From NCBI GenBank assembly GCA_018350325.1, contig JAEVLN010000017.1:372001-436000 (forward strand): DNA of 64,000 nt. The letters run 5' to 3'. The position numbers were made by a program, and so were the translations under genes. A model generated the notes under the pieces. The model did not search any database and had not been told where the DNA came from. It saw only the letters and a list, made by a program, of their open reading frames with translations. Shown in pieces: positions 10,144 through 21,137 of the stretch (within the stretch, counting starts at the first letter, position 1; the number at the start of each line of letters is the position of its first letter). Source of the stretch: Globodera rostochiensis (Eukaryota; Nematoda; Chromadorea; Rhabditida; Heteroderidae).

Positions 10144-11909
10144 CTATGAGATAAGGGCAAAAGATGACAGAAAAAAAAAGCAGAGCAAAGTGTGGGCAAT
10201 GAGCGAGGGGAAGGGGCTGGAGGCGGAGGATGTCCCCGCCGGCGATCTCGGGTCCTCGTCGACGATCAGCAGTTCGGCGACAATCAATGTTTTAGAAATG
10301 GGTCGTTTGTTTGGTTCAATCAATGTTTCAGAATTTGTTGTTTTGTTTAATTCAATCAATGTTTCAGAACTGGTTGGGTTGTTCAATTCTATCATTGTTT
10401 CAGAATTTGTTGTTTTGTTCAATTCAATCAATGTTTCAGAACTGGTTGGGTTGTTCAATTCAATCGATGTTTCAGAATTTGTTGTTCTGTTCGATTCAAT
10501 CAATGTTTCAGAACTGGTTGTTTTGTTCAATTCTATCATTGTTTCAGAATTTGTTGTTTTGTTCAATTCAATCAATGTTTCAGAACTGGTTGGGTTGTTC
10601 AATTCAATCAATGTTTCAGAATTTGTTGTTCTGTTCGATTCAATCAATGTTTCAGAATTTGTTGTTTTGTTTGATTCAATCAATGTTTCAGAACTGGTTG
10701 GGTTGTTCAATTCTATCATTGTTTCAGAATTTGTTGTTTTGTTCAATTCAATCAATGTTTCAGAACTGGTTGTTCTGTTTGATTCAATCAATGTTTCAGA
10801 AATGGTTGGGTTGTTTCCATCGTCAACAATTGCTTTGTCCCCTACGGCAACGTTCTCAGAAATTGCAGAAAGTTCTAACTTACCATCTCCACGAATAGTC
10901 TCTAAAGATTGTTCATCTCTGACCCTTTCTTCCAATGCTTCATCGTCCTTCGTCGTGCCCATTTCCTCGCTGCTTCCTCCTTCCGGTTCATCGCCAATAA
11001 TCGGATTTTTGCGACAAATAAATCCTTTAAGAACGTCCGGTGTTGACCACGGAATTAATGGCGAAATTTGTCGGAACACTTCGGGATCCACTGGTGTGCC
11101 ATCCTCATAATGACTTTTCCCATTAAAAATTCCAATCCAAAAGTTTCTCAGGTTCCAGTGGGAATTAATAAATTTGTACTCCTCGACACTGTGAATGGAC
11201 GTGAAGTTTGCCTTAACAAAACAAAAAAATAATCATTGGCATTTGTTTTGATTTCCGATTACTCTCAAATGTCCGCACTCCTCAACCCCGGCATTGAATT
11301 GCCTTTGGCTCCGCAGTCCGTAGAAGCACACTTTGTCTTGGAAGTTGAGCCATCCCTTCGCGCATTTGCCGTCGTCCTCGCCCTTTTCTTCCTCTTCACT
11401 TTGTGCTTCAACCTGAACAAGCTCCTCCTTCGTACTTGTACTTCCGTCTTTTCCCTCTTCCTTTTCCTCCTCCCCCTTCTCCTCCTCCTTTTCCCTCTCC
11501 TCCTTTTCCTCCTCCTCCTTTTCCTTTCCCTCCTCCTCCCCCTCCTTTTCTTCCTCTTCGTCCGACCACATTTCTTCTACTTCCCGCTGATTATCTCCAA
11601 ATACTGCTCCATATTGTTGTCGGAACGGGTCGAAGTTTTCCACAACTACAGTCTCTTCGGCAATTGCTCCATCGTCACTGCTATCGTTTTCATCAACCAG
11701 CAAAACTTCTCGAAATGGTTCACTATCTGTTCATTGAGAATTAAATAATTAAAAAGAATTTCATTTTTAGTTAATTGAGTACCTTCAATTGGGCGGCTAA
11801 AAAAGTCTTCAATTGGTTCTTCTCCGAATCCGTCGAATTCGATTGATGAAATTTCACGAAATATGAAAATTAAAAAAAGCGTAAAAATAATCTTATGCGT
11901 CTTTGTCAT
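10144..11909 (-). CDS. Secreted C-type lectin-domain protein with 12-residue repeats and GPI-like tail
   Basis: Three exons (11909-11783, 11726-11263, 11211-10144) join in frame to 552 residues. Order of parts: signal peptide (MTKTHKII, hydrophobic core), a short acidic region, a long Glu/Lys linker, a C-type lectin fold, about fourteen 12-residue repeats of the SETLIELNKTTN type (10285-10815), a Ser/Pro stretch, and a final hydrophobic run LLCFFFLSSFALIS preceded by small residues, which resembles a GPI-anchor signal. The lectin domain shows CAKGWLNFQDKVCFYG, EECGHLR, NFTSIHSVEEYKFI, NFWIG, YEDGTPVD and GFICRKN, but lacks the usual inner cysteine pair and a clear EPN/QPD Ca-binding motif, so sugar binding is uncertain. 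NKTT and NRTT units are N-glycosylation sequons. Likely an exported, perhaps surface-anchored, glycoprotein. Confidence 0.8.
10285..10815. repeat. 36-bp coding tandem repeat
   Basis: About fourteen copies of a 36-bp unit, each carrying AATGTTTCAGAA on the plus strand, encode the SETLIE repeats of the lectin-domain protein. Units differ by few bases and alternate in patterns, as in arrays that change by unequal exchange. Confidence 0.9.
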
Positions 11910-12352
11910 TTTGAACTGTTAGGGTCTTAAAAGATTAAAAGAATAAAAACGGATAATTATCAGAGTTTTATTTTATTAAATAAGAAGGTAACAACAACAT
12001 TTTTAAAAAGAATGCCAATTATATGCACAGCATGGTAAATGAAATGCCAAAGTCCCGTCCCCCCCCCCCCCCTCCCCCCCTCCATCCAGCCCAAAAGCGC
12101 TATCACCCAACGCTGCATTCATCCTATGGCATCCAACCACCAGAGGCCCCCCTTCTTAATCGATCAAATATATTTTGTTGGGTGCATATGGCATATTAAA
12201 CATTCACTAATATGCACTTTAAATGTGTTTGCTAATGTATGTATAATATTTAAAATGTATATAGTGCATTCTTTTAGTGGCCAATTTTAATTTCTAAACA
12301 AATTCAAATAGGATTAAGGATAAATAAAATAAATATTTAATTTTAAAATAAA
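11910..12352. other. Intergenic, no gene seen
   Basis: AT-rich spacer with a poly-C tract near 12060-12080. Nothing else is recognised. Confidence 0.5.
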
Positions 12353-15048
12353 TTAGGAACAAAATAGACAAATTAAAAACAAAAATGTCAATGCCGTGCC
12401 CAATTCTGCCAATGCAAAATGCTCAATGGATGAACGATAAGTGAGGCGGAAGAATGTGTGGGCACTCCGCTTCAGAAACGGTTTATTTGCGACCCATCGA
12501 AGCCAAAAATTCTAAAAAAATATTTCTGTGTTAAACTTTAGAGAATATTTGATCATAATTTGATCAGTCAGGTTAGCGGCTTCCTCTAATAAAGTCCCAC
12601 CCCCCCCGCCCACCTGTTGCCCAGCGCCAATTCCCATTCGGTACGTTCTGATCATTGCCGTTATTTGTTTGGCCCTTCGGCTATACTCGGCATAATTTTT
12701 CTCCATCAGTGCCATTTTCACGTGGAGTTGGCCCCTCCAAACTTGGCCAATGTCCACTTGGGTGGCCATCCCCAAGTCGACCAATCTCTGCAGATTTGAG
12801 GGTTGGTCTCCCTGAAAAATTTATTTCAAATTATTTGTTTTGGGTAAACGCTCTTCGACATTTACCTGAAGCGGAAGTCCCAGAATGGGCTTCCCACCGT
12901 AAATCAGCGCCTCGTTTACCGTGTTCACGCCCCCGTGCAGAATGGCATAGTGCAAATTCGGATGTGCTTAAATAGAGAGGGGTTATAATGTGCCCGATCC
13001 GATCACATTAAAAAGTTTTACCCAACAAAATTTTGATCGGAGCCCATCGGACAATCCGAACATTTTTGGGTAACTTTTGGCACCGCTTTCCCTCCATAAT
13101 GGCATTTGGCTCACTGTTTGTTTGCCATACAAAAAGAAGTGAAGGAAAATTGGAGAAGGCGCGAAGAACAGAGCGAAATAGCGCCTCAGGCATAAACTCG
13201 ACCTTTAAAAAAATATTCCTTTTTTTTGCTAAGTTATTAATGAAAGTATTCGTTTGTTAGCCGAATGTTTTGGACCTTTGCAATACTTCCGAAGCTGACC
13301 AACACAAAACGTCGCCTCTCCGTTTCGCTCCAATCGATCAGTGGAAATTGTTGGCGGATACGCGAAGAGACTATCAACTGCTGACTAAGCTCGACCATTT
13401 GTCCGGCAGAATTTGTGCCAACGGTTTTTGAATAATTGCCCTTTTTTTGCGTCTTCGACGTCCCTTTCTGTTCACAACGCTCCCGCGAGGATATGTTTAG
13501 GGACGGAATTGGCCAACACATTATTGGCACAATTTTCTCCCCGCTTTCACTTTCTTGGCATTGGTTTATTTGCGCTTCGTTTAGACAGTTGGCGCAGCCA
13601 AAGTGTTTGATTCGGTTGCTGATCGGACGTACCGGCTCGGCGATGAATTCGGCACGGCCCGCATAAAAAAGATGGGCCGCCTCGGTCTGTTCAAGCCGTA
13701 CCCCCCGCCGATGGAAAAGTCCAACGGAAGCGAAGAAACGCGCGACCATTCGACGCTGCAGACGACGGACGAACGCAATGAGCGCGTGGAATAGAGAGTT
13801 GCGAAGACGGACAAAAAACGAATGCATTTCTTAAGAGAAGGGAATGAGAAGCTAAAGGCCGATATGCCAAAAACTGAGACTGACCCCACCCCGCCCCCCA
13901 CGCCGCCTTCTCGCGGATATATTTTCTTAGCTTAATTAAAGATGTCGGATTAAAATCGAACGAAAAATTCCCAACGACAATTCTAATTATTATAGTAATT
14001 AGGTGAACTGGGGGTATTTTGTTATTTCCGTCGAATTAATTGCCTCGGGCGGAGAACGGTGTGCTCGTCTTCGGATACGCTGAAGGGGGCGCCGGAATGT
14101 TCAGAGAGGCGATGTAACCGTCGGCAATGGGCCAATTCGAGAATTGAATGGTCGCCGAAGAGTTGAGCAGTGAGGCCGCCACAGTTAAACATTCCCGAAA
14201 TTGGAATATAAAAGTCTAATTAAGTAGATTAACTCTTTTGTATTTACCTGCAAAAAATGGTCGACCACCACTAAATCGACGTGATTTCTGCTCAAAAATA
14301 TGCGAAATTCGGCGCTTTTCACAAAATGTTCGCAATTTTGCTGGTTTCGCCAAATGAGCTCAAACAGAAACAGGGCGCCACGCAAATTCCACGGCCGATT
14401 CTTTTGGGAACTTTTTAAGTTTATTCTTTTTTTATTCTTTTATTTTGTGTTATGATAGTGATGGCAAAAAAGGCAACAACTGACGTGATCAAACGGGACG
14501 GTGACCTCCCACAAAAGTCGGCTCCCCCGCTCCATGAAGGGTCGGCTGTCTGCTGAATGGAGAAACCTTTTCTCTTTTCCATTCGTTGCCGTTTTCTCTG
14601 GGCCGACCGTCCGTTTTGGAAGTTTCCATCACCACACTGTTCCAGTGGGACGGTCTGCGCAATTGGCCCCCGAAGCCGAAGTCGTACATGAACATTTGAA
14701 ACCAGTGAATACGGTGCCGAGTCTTTGGAGAAGTTACGGTGGAACCGGCGGAGAGTGCCGCTGTTGCGGTGTCCCCTCGGCCGTTCCGGATGCTACCGCT
14801 GCGGAGCATCGCCTCAAAAGTCTCTCCGACCTCGCGCAACTTTAGGCAAAACATTTTGTAATTTTATAATTATAAATATAAAAAGCCGGGAACTCCCCGT
14901 GCAAATGTTCAGAAAAAGTCACCCGACCGACCATCACATCGTGTGAATAACAGCCATTGTTGGCGAATAACGCCAATTCAAATCCGGAAAGCGCAGAAAA
15001 CAAAAGTGTGGGCCAAAAGAAACAATAAAAAGCGTGCCGAAAAAGCAT
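12353..15048 (-). CDS. UDP-glycosyltransferase (UGT family)
   Basis: Transfers sugar from a UDP-sugar to small lipophilic molecules in the ER lumen. The start ATG at 15048 gives a signal peptide (MLFRHAFYCFF, ending LSALSG). Later exons carry VDLVVVDHFLQ, NWPIADGYIASLNIPAPPSA, RRRFVLVSFGSIAK, the donor-sugar signature region (RIVRWAPIKILLAHPNLHY, ILHGGVNTVNEALIYGG, LGLPLQGDQPSNLQRLVD) and a C-terminal membrane anchor (LTALTFLF-like, ending LICLFCS) before TAA at 12353. Firm 3' exons: 13829-13276, 13202-13022, 12966-12866, 12811-12614, 12511-12353. Intron 14043-13830 starts with GC rather than GT (CGAG|GCAATT); with it the two halves join as TPFSAREMHSFF. The N-terminal exon borders between 14250 and 14900 are unresolved, and the 554-bp exon may hide a small intron. 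Confidence 0.82.
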
Positions 15049-15543
15049 TCGAGAAGTAAATTGGGCTAAAATTAGACAGAAAAGAAGGAAATTCAAAAAA
15101 ACTCTGAAAGTCTCTTAACAATGGAAAATGATCACCGAGTGCACAGCCCCTCGGGGGATTTGTTGCTCAATGGTTCAAGGCTAAACATGACGGAATGCTG
15201 GAGCACAACAAACATAGTGAAGGATGACCTCATTGCGGGCAAAAGCCACGACCCGGTTGTTTACATTCAAGCCCACACCCAAAAATGTTTAGTGAAGCAT
15301 TACCATTCATCGTTTGAATCATATATTAAACCGATTTTGTAAAAAATAATAATTCTTTCAACAAAAAAGCTTCAACATCCGACTAATCGGGGTCAGTGTC
15401 TTTACAAAATAAGCCAACGAATCATCCACTACACCGCTAGCAATGAAATAGAATATTGCGACTGCCGCTTCTCTCTCTTTATAAAGAAATGAAAGGAAAA
15501 GTTTAAAAAAAAGTAATTATCAAAGGAAGTCTATCTCAGAACT
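15049..15543. other. Intergenic, no firm gene
   Basis: Spacer between the UGT start and the TFIIIC stop codon. A 73-codon plus-strand ORF (15121-15342, MENDHRVHSP start) is present, but no family, splice context or signal peptide supports it. Confidence 0.4.
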
Positions 15544-18500
15544 TTATGTTCCCCCAAATGCCATCAGAAGCGGAAGATCTTCTTCACCAGTCTCCGCTGA
15601 CTCGTCCTCGTCCAACTCTTCCTCTTCCATGGCCAACTCATCCAGCAGCATCATGTCCTCCGCGTCCTCATCCCTTACAACGACGCTTGCGGTCTCACCG
15701 CCTCCGGCACTAATTCCGCTGCCAATGTCTTCAAATTCTTCCTCGCCGATCCGCGCCGAACTTTTCGCGACGTCCTTTTTGATCGCCGTTCGGATCGCAT
15801 CAACTCGGCCCTGCCAAAGGGAAAGAGATAAGTTTGATTTCCCTGTAGAAACAACTCAATGGTTCTTAAAATGCAAATTTACCGCAGGCAGCCATCCATT
15901 GGTCGAGTCGCACTCCTTCAGAGTTTCTAGGAAATCTTTGCGACATATCCTCTGTGCAATTGGCAATTGCACGTCGCACACGCAGTACCACATTTGACGC
16001 AGCGATGGAAACACTTCTGACGAATAGGAGGAGGGATGAAATTAGTTCGGATTGAAGGCCGGTCGATGAATCAAAATAGAGAAACGAAAACAGTTCCAGT
16101 CAGCACTACTATACTTGTAATATAAAAATGAACAAAACGCACTTGGTCTGTACATGTAGTCAAAGAATTGGCTGGGTTGCAGTAACCCGGTCGAAGCCGT
16201 GGACGAAGCCTTGAGGCGTTGTCTTTCCGGAATGTACTAATAAATACAATTAATTACGAATTGGATAGCAATTCAGAACAATAAAAAAGAATGGAGGGGG
16301 GGGGGTTACCTTTTTTTTTTTGAAGTTTTTACGAATGCGAGGGCCCGGCGGTGCCGATAGGCGCCGCCGGGAAAATTTTTTTGATTTTTGATGACAATTT
16401 GTAAAGAAAATTGGTCCAAAAATTACGAATTTTGCAAAACAAAGGGTTCCCTACTTGCAAAAATGACAAAAAATATTCGGAAAATATTCGGTTTTTTGGG
16501 GCCGGGCGGGCTTTTTTCCGGGCTACCTAAAAGGAGCCGGGCGGGCTTTGCCGGGCGGGCTTTTTTTGATTTTTTGTCCGGGCGGGCTTTGCCGGGCGAA
16601 TATTTTTTGGTTTTTCGTCCGGGCGGGCTTTGCCGGGCGAATACCGGGCTTTAGCCCGGATCGAATATTTCCTAGTCGGGCGCCCGCCCGGCCGAATGCC
16701 CGCCCGTTGCCCGCCCGACCCGGGCGCCCGTCCGAACCCTACCACTGACCACCAACCTGGTTGTGTTTGAATGACACCATAATGGACTGATAGCACCGCG
16801 CCCACGGGTCTTTGCGGGGGTCGTAGCCAAAGCGGCACCACAAACGGCCCCTTCAAAGAAAGTCGAATTTTTGCATTTTTATAAAATTTGTTCAAACCAT
16901 GGACCGCTGCCAATGTAGAAGGCGTATTTGGCCAACACAATCCTTCAATTTTTTTAAATACTTTGCAATCTTTTTTTGGTAAATTTCCTCCACCGTACTT
17001 AAGCGTCGCTTCGGTGAGTCGAGTATTGTAGCTGATGCCAATGCGAGACCAAAGGGGCCTTTCGGTGAACAGTTCCGTTAGCATCTGATGCAATTCCGCA
17101 TTTTTGCACCTTTCAGAAATTATTTTTAGAGTTAAGCCATTTTATTCCGTTTGGATTTAACATTTACCAATTTTACTAAAAAATTATTGCCTTTTCAGTG
17201 TCCCAACTGTAAATTTCCAAAACTCGCCTCAGCTCAACGTCACTCAGAGCTTTTTCACTCGGAGCCTCCGGAAATGGATCGTTGGCGTTCACTGTGATGG
17301 TCAACGCTTTGCGCTCATTACGGAGACCGGAAAAAGACTTTTTAGAAAACAAAACAAAAAACTATCGGACTTTTTCCATGTCCGGTTTCTGTCGGTTTTT
17401 TGACCCATCGCTCCACGTCGTCCCGAAGAATGAATTTGGACGGAGTGTTGTAACGGCTGAATTGGTAGGGCGGCAAAAAGTTGGCGACTTCCGACGCCAA
17501 CGCATCTCAAAAAATAAAAATTAAATCAAAAAAATGAAAAAATCACTATTTTATTATGCGCAATTCGACAACATTCTCACCCTCGCCACTGGTCGTTGCG
17601 TCCTCTTCCGTCGTAGTCCTGCACTTTTGCTGCAACAGCTGCTGCTGTTGTTCGTTCCACCAACTCAACGCGGAGGTAAAGTCAGTCGGAATTATTCGGG
17701 ACAGCAAGTCAAAATGGACGGGGCCTAAAACTCGAGAAATTAAAAAATAATTAGTTATAAGTTTTTGACTGATGTAATACAATAAATTTCATCAATTTGT
17801 TCATCCAATCTCTTCGGCGGTTTCAAAATTCGCCTTCACCTTCGGCACTTGCCGTGGTGGCGTTACTCAGCGGAAGGTATTGAAAGTCGCAAATGTTCCG
17901 AAACGAATAAATCGTTGAGACCTGAAAAAAGCCTTCTTTCTTCAAAACCAATCAAAAATAAATAAATTTATTTTTCTCTTTGGAATGAATGAATGCCTCA
18001 GATTCGCCTTTTAGAATCATTTCAAATAAAGATTAAATGTAACTTTTTGTCGCACCTTGCCTTTGACCAAATGGCCAATCGCAGAATGACACATTTTTAA
18101 ATGTGCTAAACCAACGCCATTCGACCCTAAATTTGGTGCTTTGATTTTGCCGCTAAATTTTTATTTTCGAAAATTTCGTTTTTTTCCGAAAAAAGTGTTT
18201 TTTTTCCACGGCCATTTATTAAATTGTTTATATTTAACAATTTACTCATTCCATTTTTTGATCGTCATCGGCATTCAATCGTAAGGTTAAGTGCCCGGCA
18301 GGAATCGAACCTGCAACCGCAGCAATCCGTGCCGAGCTCTAACCAATTGAGCTACAGGCATCCTTTTAGTGGTTCCTTCAGGGAGTTTCTTCTCTATCAA
18401 TTATCCCCCAACAAAATAAAAATAATTTTATTCCTCCAAATTACCATTCCGATGCAACGAATTTCCATTTGCCCGTCGTTTGCCTCTCCTGGCAATATTT

Positions 18501-18994
18501 GGCCAAGTTTTATGTCCTCCATCGCTTAAAAAATAAGACATTGCGTATAAAATAAAACAAAACAGAATTAACAAAATAATTTAAATGTTGCTAGAACGTC
18601 GTCTTTTTGTTTATTCTAATGCCCACCTTCCCCAGTTTGCCTCCGCTTGCGTCGTCGAATGCGCAACACCAAATTGGCCTGGCCCGAAAACACCGCCGAT
18701 TGGTTTCGCCGCTCTGCCGACAGTGCCGAATCGAAGGGATTTTGCGGTTGGAAGTGCAACTCCAATTGGCCGTTGTTGAAGTGGGTCTAAAGGGGCACCG
18801 TCGTGCAAAAAAATCTATTGATTATTAAAGCGAAGTTTCAATTTTCAAACATTCGAAACGGCGCGCACGCCGCCCAAAGTGTCAAGCGCCGCCTGAACGT
18901 TTTTGACCACTCCCGGGTATTCGATGAGCACAAATTCGGCCACCCTTTGGTTAGCGGCGGAAGAAGACGGAAATTCGGAGGAATGGGAAGACAT
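15544..18994 (-). CDS. GTF3C5: General transcription factor IIIC subunit 5 (tau95-like)
   Basis: Subunit of TFIIIC, the nuclear complex that binds the A and B boxes of tRNA genes to recruit RNA polymerase III. ATG at 18994 (MSSHSSEF) is followed by FVLIEYPGVVKNVQAALDTL, GQLELHFQPQNPFDSALSAE, NLVLRIRRRKRRQ, IYSFRNICDFQYLPLS, LPPYQFSRYNTPSKFILRDD, ERPLWSRIGISYNT, GRLWCRFGYDPRKDPWARCY and an acidic C-terminus before TAA at 15544, the usual order for this family. The coding exons are scattered over 3.4 kb because introns hold a tRNA-like sequence (18291-18361) and a GC-rich repeat block (16340-16740). A splice acceptor (TTTTTTCTCAG) 25 bp before the ATG and the 180-bp gap to the upstream HIBCH gene fit trans-splicing within an operon. 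Confidence 0.88.
16340..16740. repeat. GC-rich repeat block inside a GTF3C5 intron
   Basis: Begins with a copy of the dispersed palindrome GGCGGTGCCGATAGGCGCCG and continues (16500-16740) as tandem CCGGGCGGGCTTTGCCGGGC units. Its base composition is very unlike the AT-rich introns around it. Confidence 0.7.
18291..18361 (-). tRNA. tRNA-like sequence, probably a degenerate tRNA
   Basis: On the minus strand there is a good D arm (GCTC, AATTGGTTA loop, GAGC) and T arm (GCAGG TTCGATT CCTGC), with an acceptor stem ATGCCTG/CGGGCAC that pairs except for A1-C72. The anticodon arm CGGCA-CGGAT-TGCTG has a five-base loop instead of seven, so no sound anticodon can be assigned. Likely a tRNA pseudogene that retains A- and B-box promoters. 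It lies in an intron of the TFIIIC subunit gene, on the same strand. Confidence 0.55.
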
Positions 18995-19173
18995 TGGGAA
19001 CAACAAAAAAAAACCTGAGAAAAAATTTTGATAATTAAATATCTGAAAAATATTGAAAATATGAGTCAAATTCAATAAACAAAAGATGTTAAAAATCAAA
19101 ATAAATTAGCTTCTAACATGGACAATAATGGAATATAATATTTGCTAATAAAAAATTAAGTGAAAATTCTCGA

Positions 19174-20840
19174 TTAAACAGAAGAAATTTTTTCTAATTT
19201 CAGCTCTTTTTCCGCAATGTCAAAGGGCGCGAAATAGGCGTCCACTACGGCTTCGTCGACATCGGACAGTTCGGAAGGACGCCATTTTGGGTTGCGGTCT
19301 TTGTCGATCAAAACTAAAAAAAAGATTGGATTTGGAAGCAAAACATTTTAATTTGGCGTTCTTAGACATTGTAACATTATTGAGAATATTACTCACTCGC
19401 CCTGCAGCCCTCGTGGAAGTCGTGCGCAGCAATGAAACGCTGAGTGAGGCGATATTCCATCGGGAAGACCTTAATAAAATCGCGAGTACTTTAGGAAGGA
19501 ATTCGGAAAGAGAAAAGAAGAAAAAGGACCTCTTCAAATTTGAGTTTGGCACCCATTCGAATCTGGCGAAACGTCACTTTCAAAGAAGTCGGGCTCTGGA
19601 AAATCCATTTAATCATCAAAATTGTTTAAAAACGTCGCCTTCGGACCATTTTCGCCAGCACTGTCAGCTGTTCCTGTGCGAATTCGTCGTCCGCCCTCTG
19701 CGAGAGCCGTTCGACAATTCCTTCGACACTATCCGCGGCAAAACATTCGTCGATCATCGCCAAATGAGGGTCCAAAACAAAGGAGGCGACGTCAGACGGC
19801 CCATGGGAACGCAGCAACTGATCAATGTCCGAGCATTTGGGGGAAGAAAGGACAAAAAGTTCGTCTTGCACGCGCTGGAGATTGGCCGACTCAACCTAAA
19901 TAGAAATGTGAGTTAATTGCCTGTTTCAAAAAATAAAATAAACAAACGTAATGTGTTGCCAGTCCGGCATGGTACACATCTGCGCCATGGAGCCGATAGC
20001 CTTCAGAGGACAAATTATTTTTGGCATTATATAAGATCTAAAATTGACCTGTCAGCGCCAGAAACATGCCGAGTTGGCCGCTGAGTCGTGAAAGAAAGTG
20101 CGTCCCGCCGACGTCCGGGAAAAGCCCGAGCGCCGTCTCCGGCATTGCCAACACCGTCCGTTCCGTGGCCACCCGAAACGGTCCGTGCATTGAGAGGCCA
20201 CATCCCTTAAATGCGAGAAAAGCAAATGTAACACAAAAGGAGTTCGTTTATAATTTGGTCGGTCCACTAATCATAAAGCCAATCCGCAAACCAATGAATG
20301 GGTAACAGAATCTGTCCATCTCCAATACTTACCCCGCCCATCGTAAAGCCATCGATGAACGCCACGTAAGGACGACTGAGACACCCGATCAAGTGGTTGA
20401 GACGATATTCCTCGAGAAAAAACTGCTCGAAAGTGCGGTCCAAAGGGTTGTTTGCCTTGTACGACTTTGAAACAGCTAAAATTTATTAAAAGCAAATCCG
20501 TCAAATCGTTCATACCAACAACGTCGCCACCGGCACAAAAGGCTTTCTTTCCCTTCCCTTTTACCAGCACCAAATCAAACGTCGAATTCTGGAGGGTAAA
20601 ATGTACTAATGACAAATAGTAAAAATAATACCCTAAGTTCGGGGTATATTTTGCGAATCATCGGCAGACTGAGGGCGTTCAGCGCCTTCGGCCTGTTCAA
20701 AGTGATGATCAGCTTCCGGTTGATTCGTTCCAACAAAACGTCGCCGTCGGCGAGCGCACAAAAAGGGCGAATAGAAACGGACCGTGAGGCATACAGAGAA
20801 AGAGGGAGGCTGCCTTCAACATTTCAATTGTGGAAAAACT
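19174..20840 (-). CDS. hach-1: 3-hydroxyisobutyryl-CoA hydrolase, mitochondrial
   Basis: Crotonase-fold thioesterase of mitochondrial valine breakdown. Exons in order: [14 protein letters not shown] basic leader (possible transit peptide), [40 protein letters not shown] (oxyanion-hole region), [57 protein letters not shown] (the conserved Glu and Asp of the active site), [19 protein letters not shown], the Ser/Asp-rich middle, [32 protein letters not shown] and [20 protein letters not shown] before TAA at 19174. Each of these blocks matches HIBCH rather than generic enoyl-CoA hydratase. The start codon is unresolved: the in-frame leader has no ATG, so a first exon probably lies between 20840 and 20970. 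Confidence 0.9.
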
Positions 20841-21137
20841 ATCAAAGTGCCATTGTTGAACATCGCTTATCCCAGCCCCGTAAATGCCCCGGCTCATCGA
20901 TTTTATCTAGAGAACAGTTAGCCAAAACTCGAGATGTTTATCGTAAAAGTACCTCGTAAACAGATTGCATGGAAAATCATCTGATCGGCCGCACTAACTT
21001 TTAACTTGCAGTAAATGAAAATCTTAGACTAATGCATATACAGAAATATAGATTTTTGTCTGAACAAATCAATCAAAAAATCAAATTTGCGGTACATTCT
21101 TTTTAAACATGAAAAATCAAAGTTTATTCAAAAGTAC

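Noticed and set aside
10311..10898. Plus-strand ORF of QSMFQNLLFC repeats
   Set aside because: It is the antisense shadow of the SETLIE repeats of the lectin-domain gene; the minus strand has signal peptide, lectin fold and splice support.
12353..15048. Truncated UGT pseudogene
   Set aside because: The apparent break at 14044 disappears if the intron uses a GC donor, which restores the conserved TPFS-MHSFF junction.
15121..15342. 73-codon plus-strand ORF
   Set aside because: No homology, no signal peptide, no splice context; it may be chance, so it was not called.
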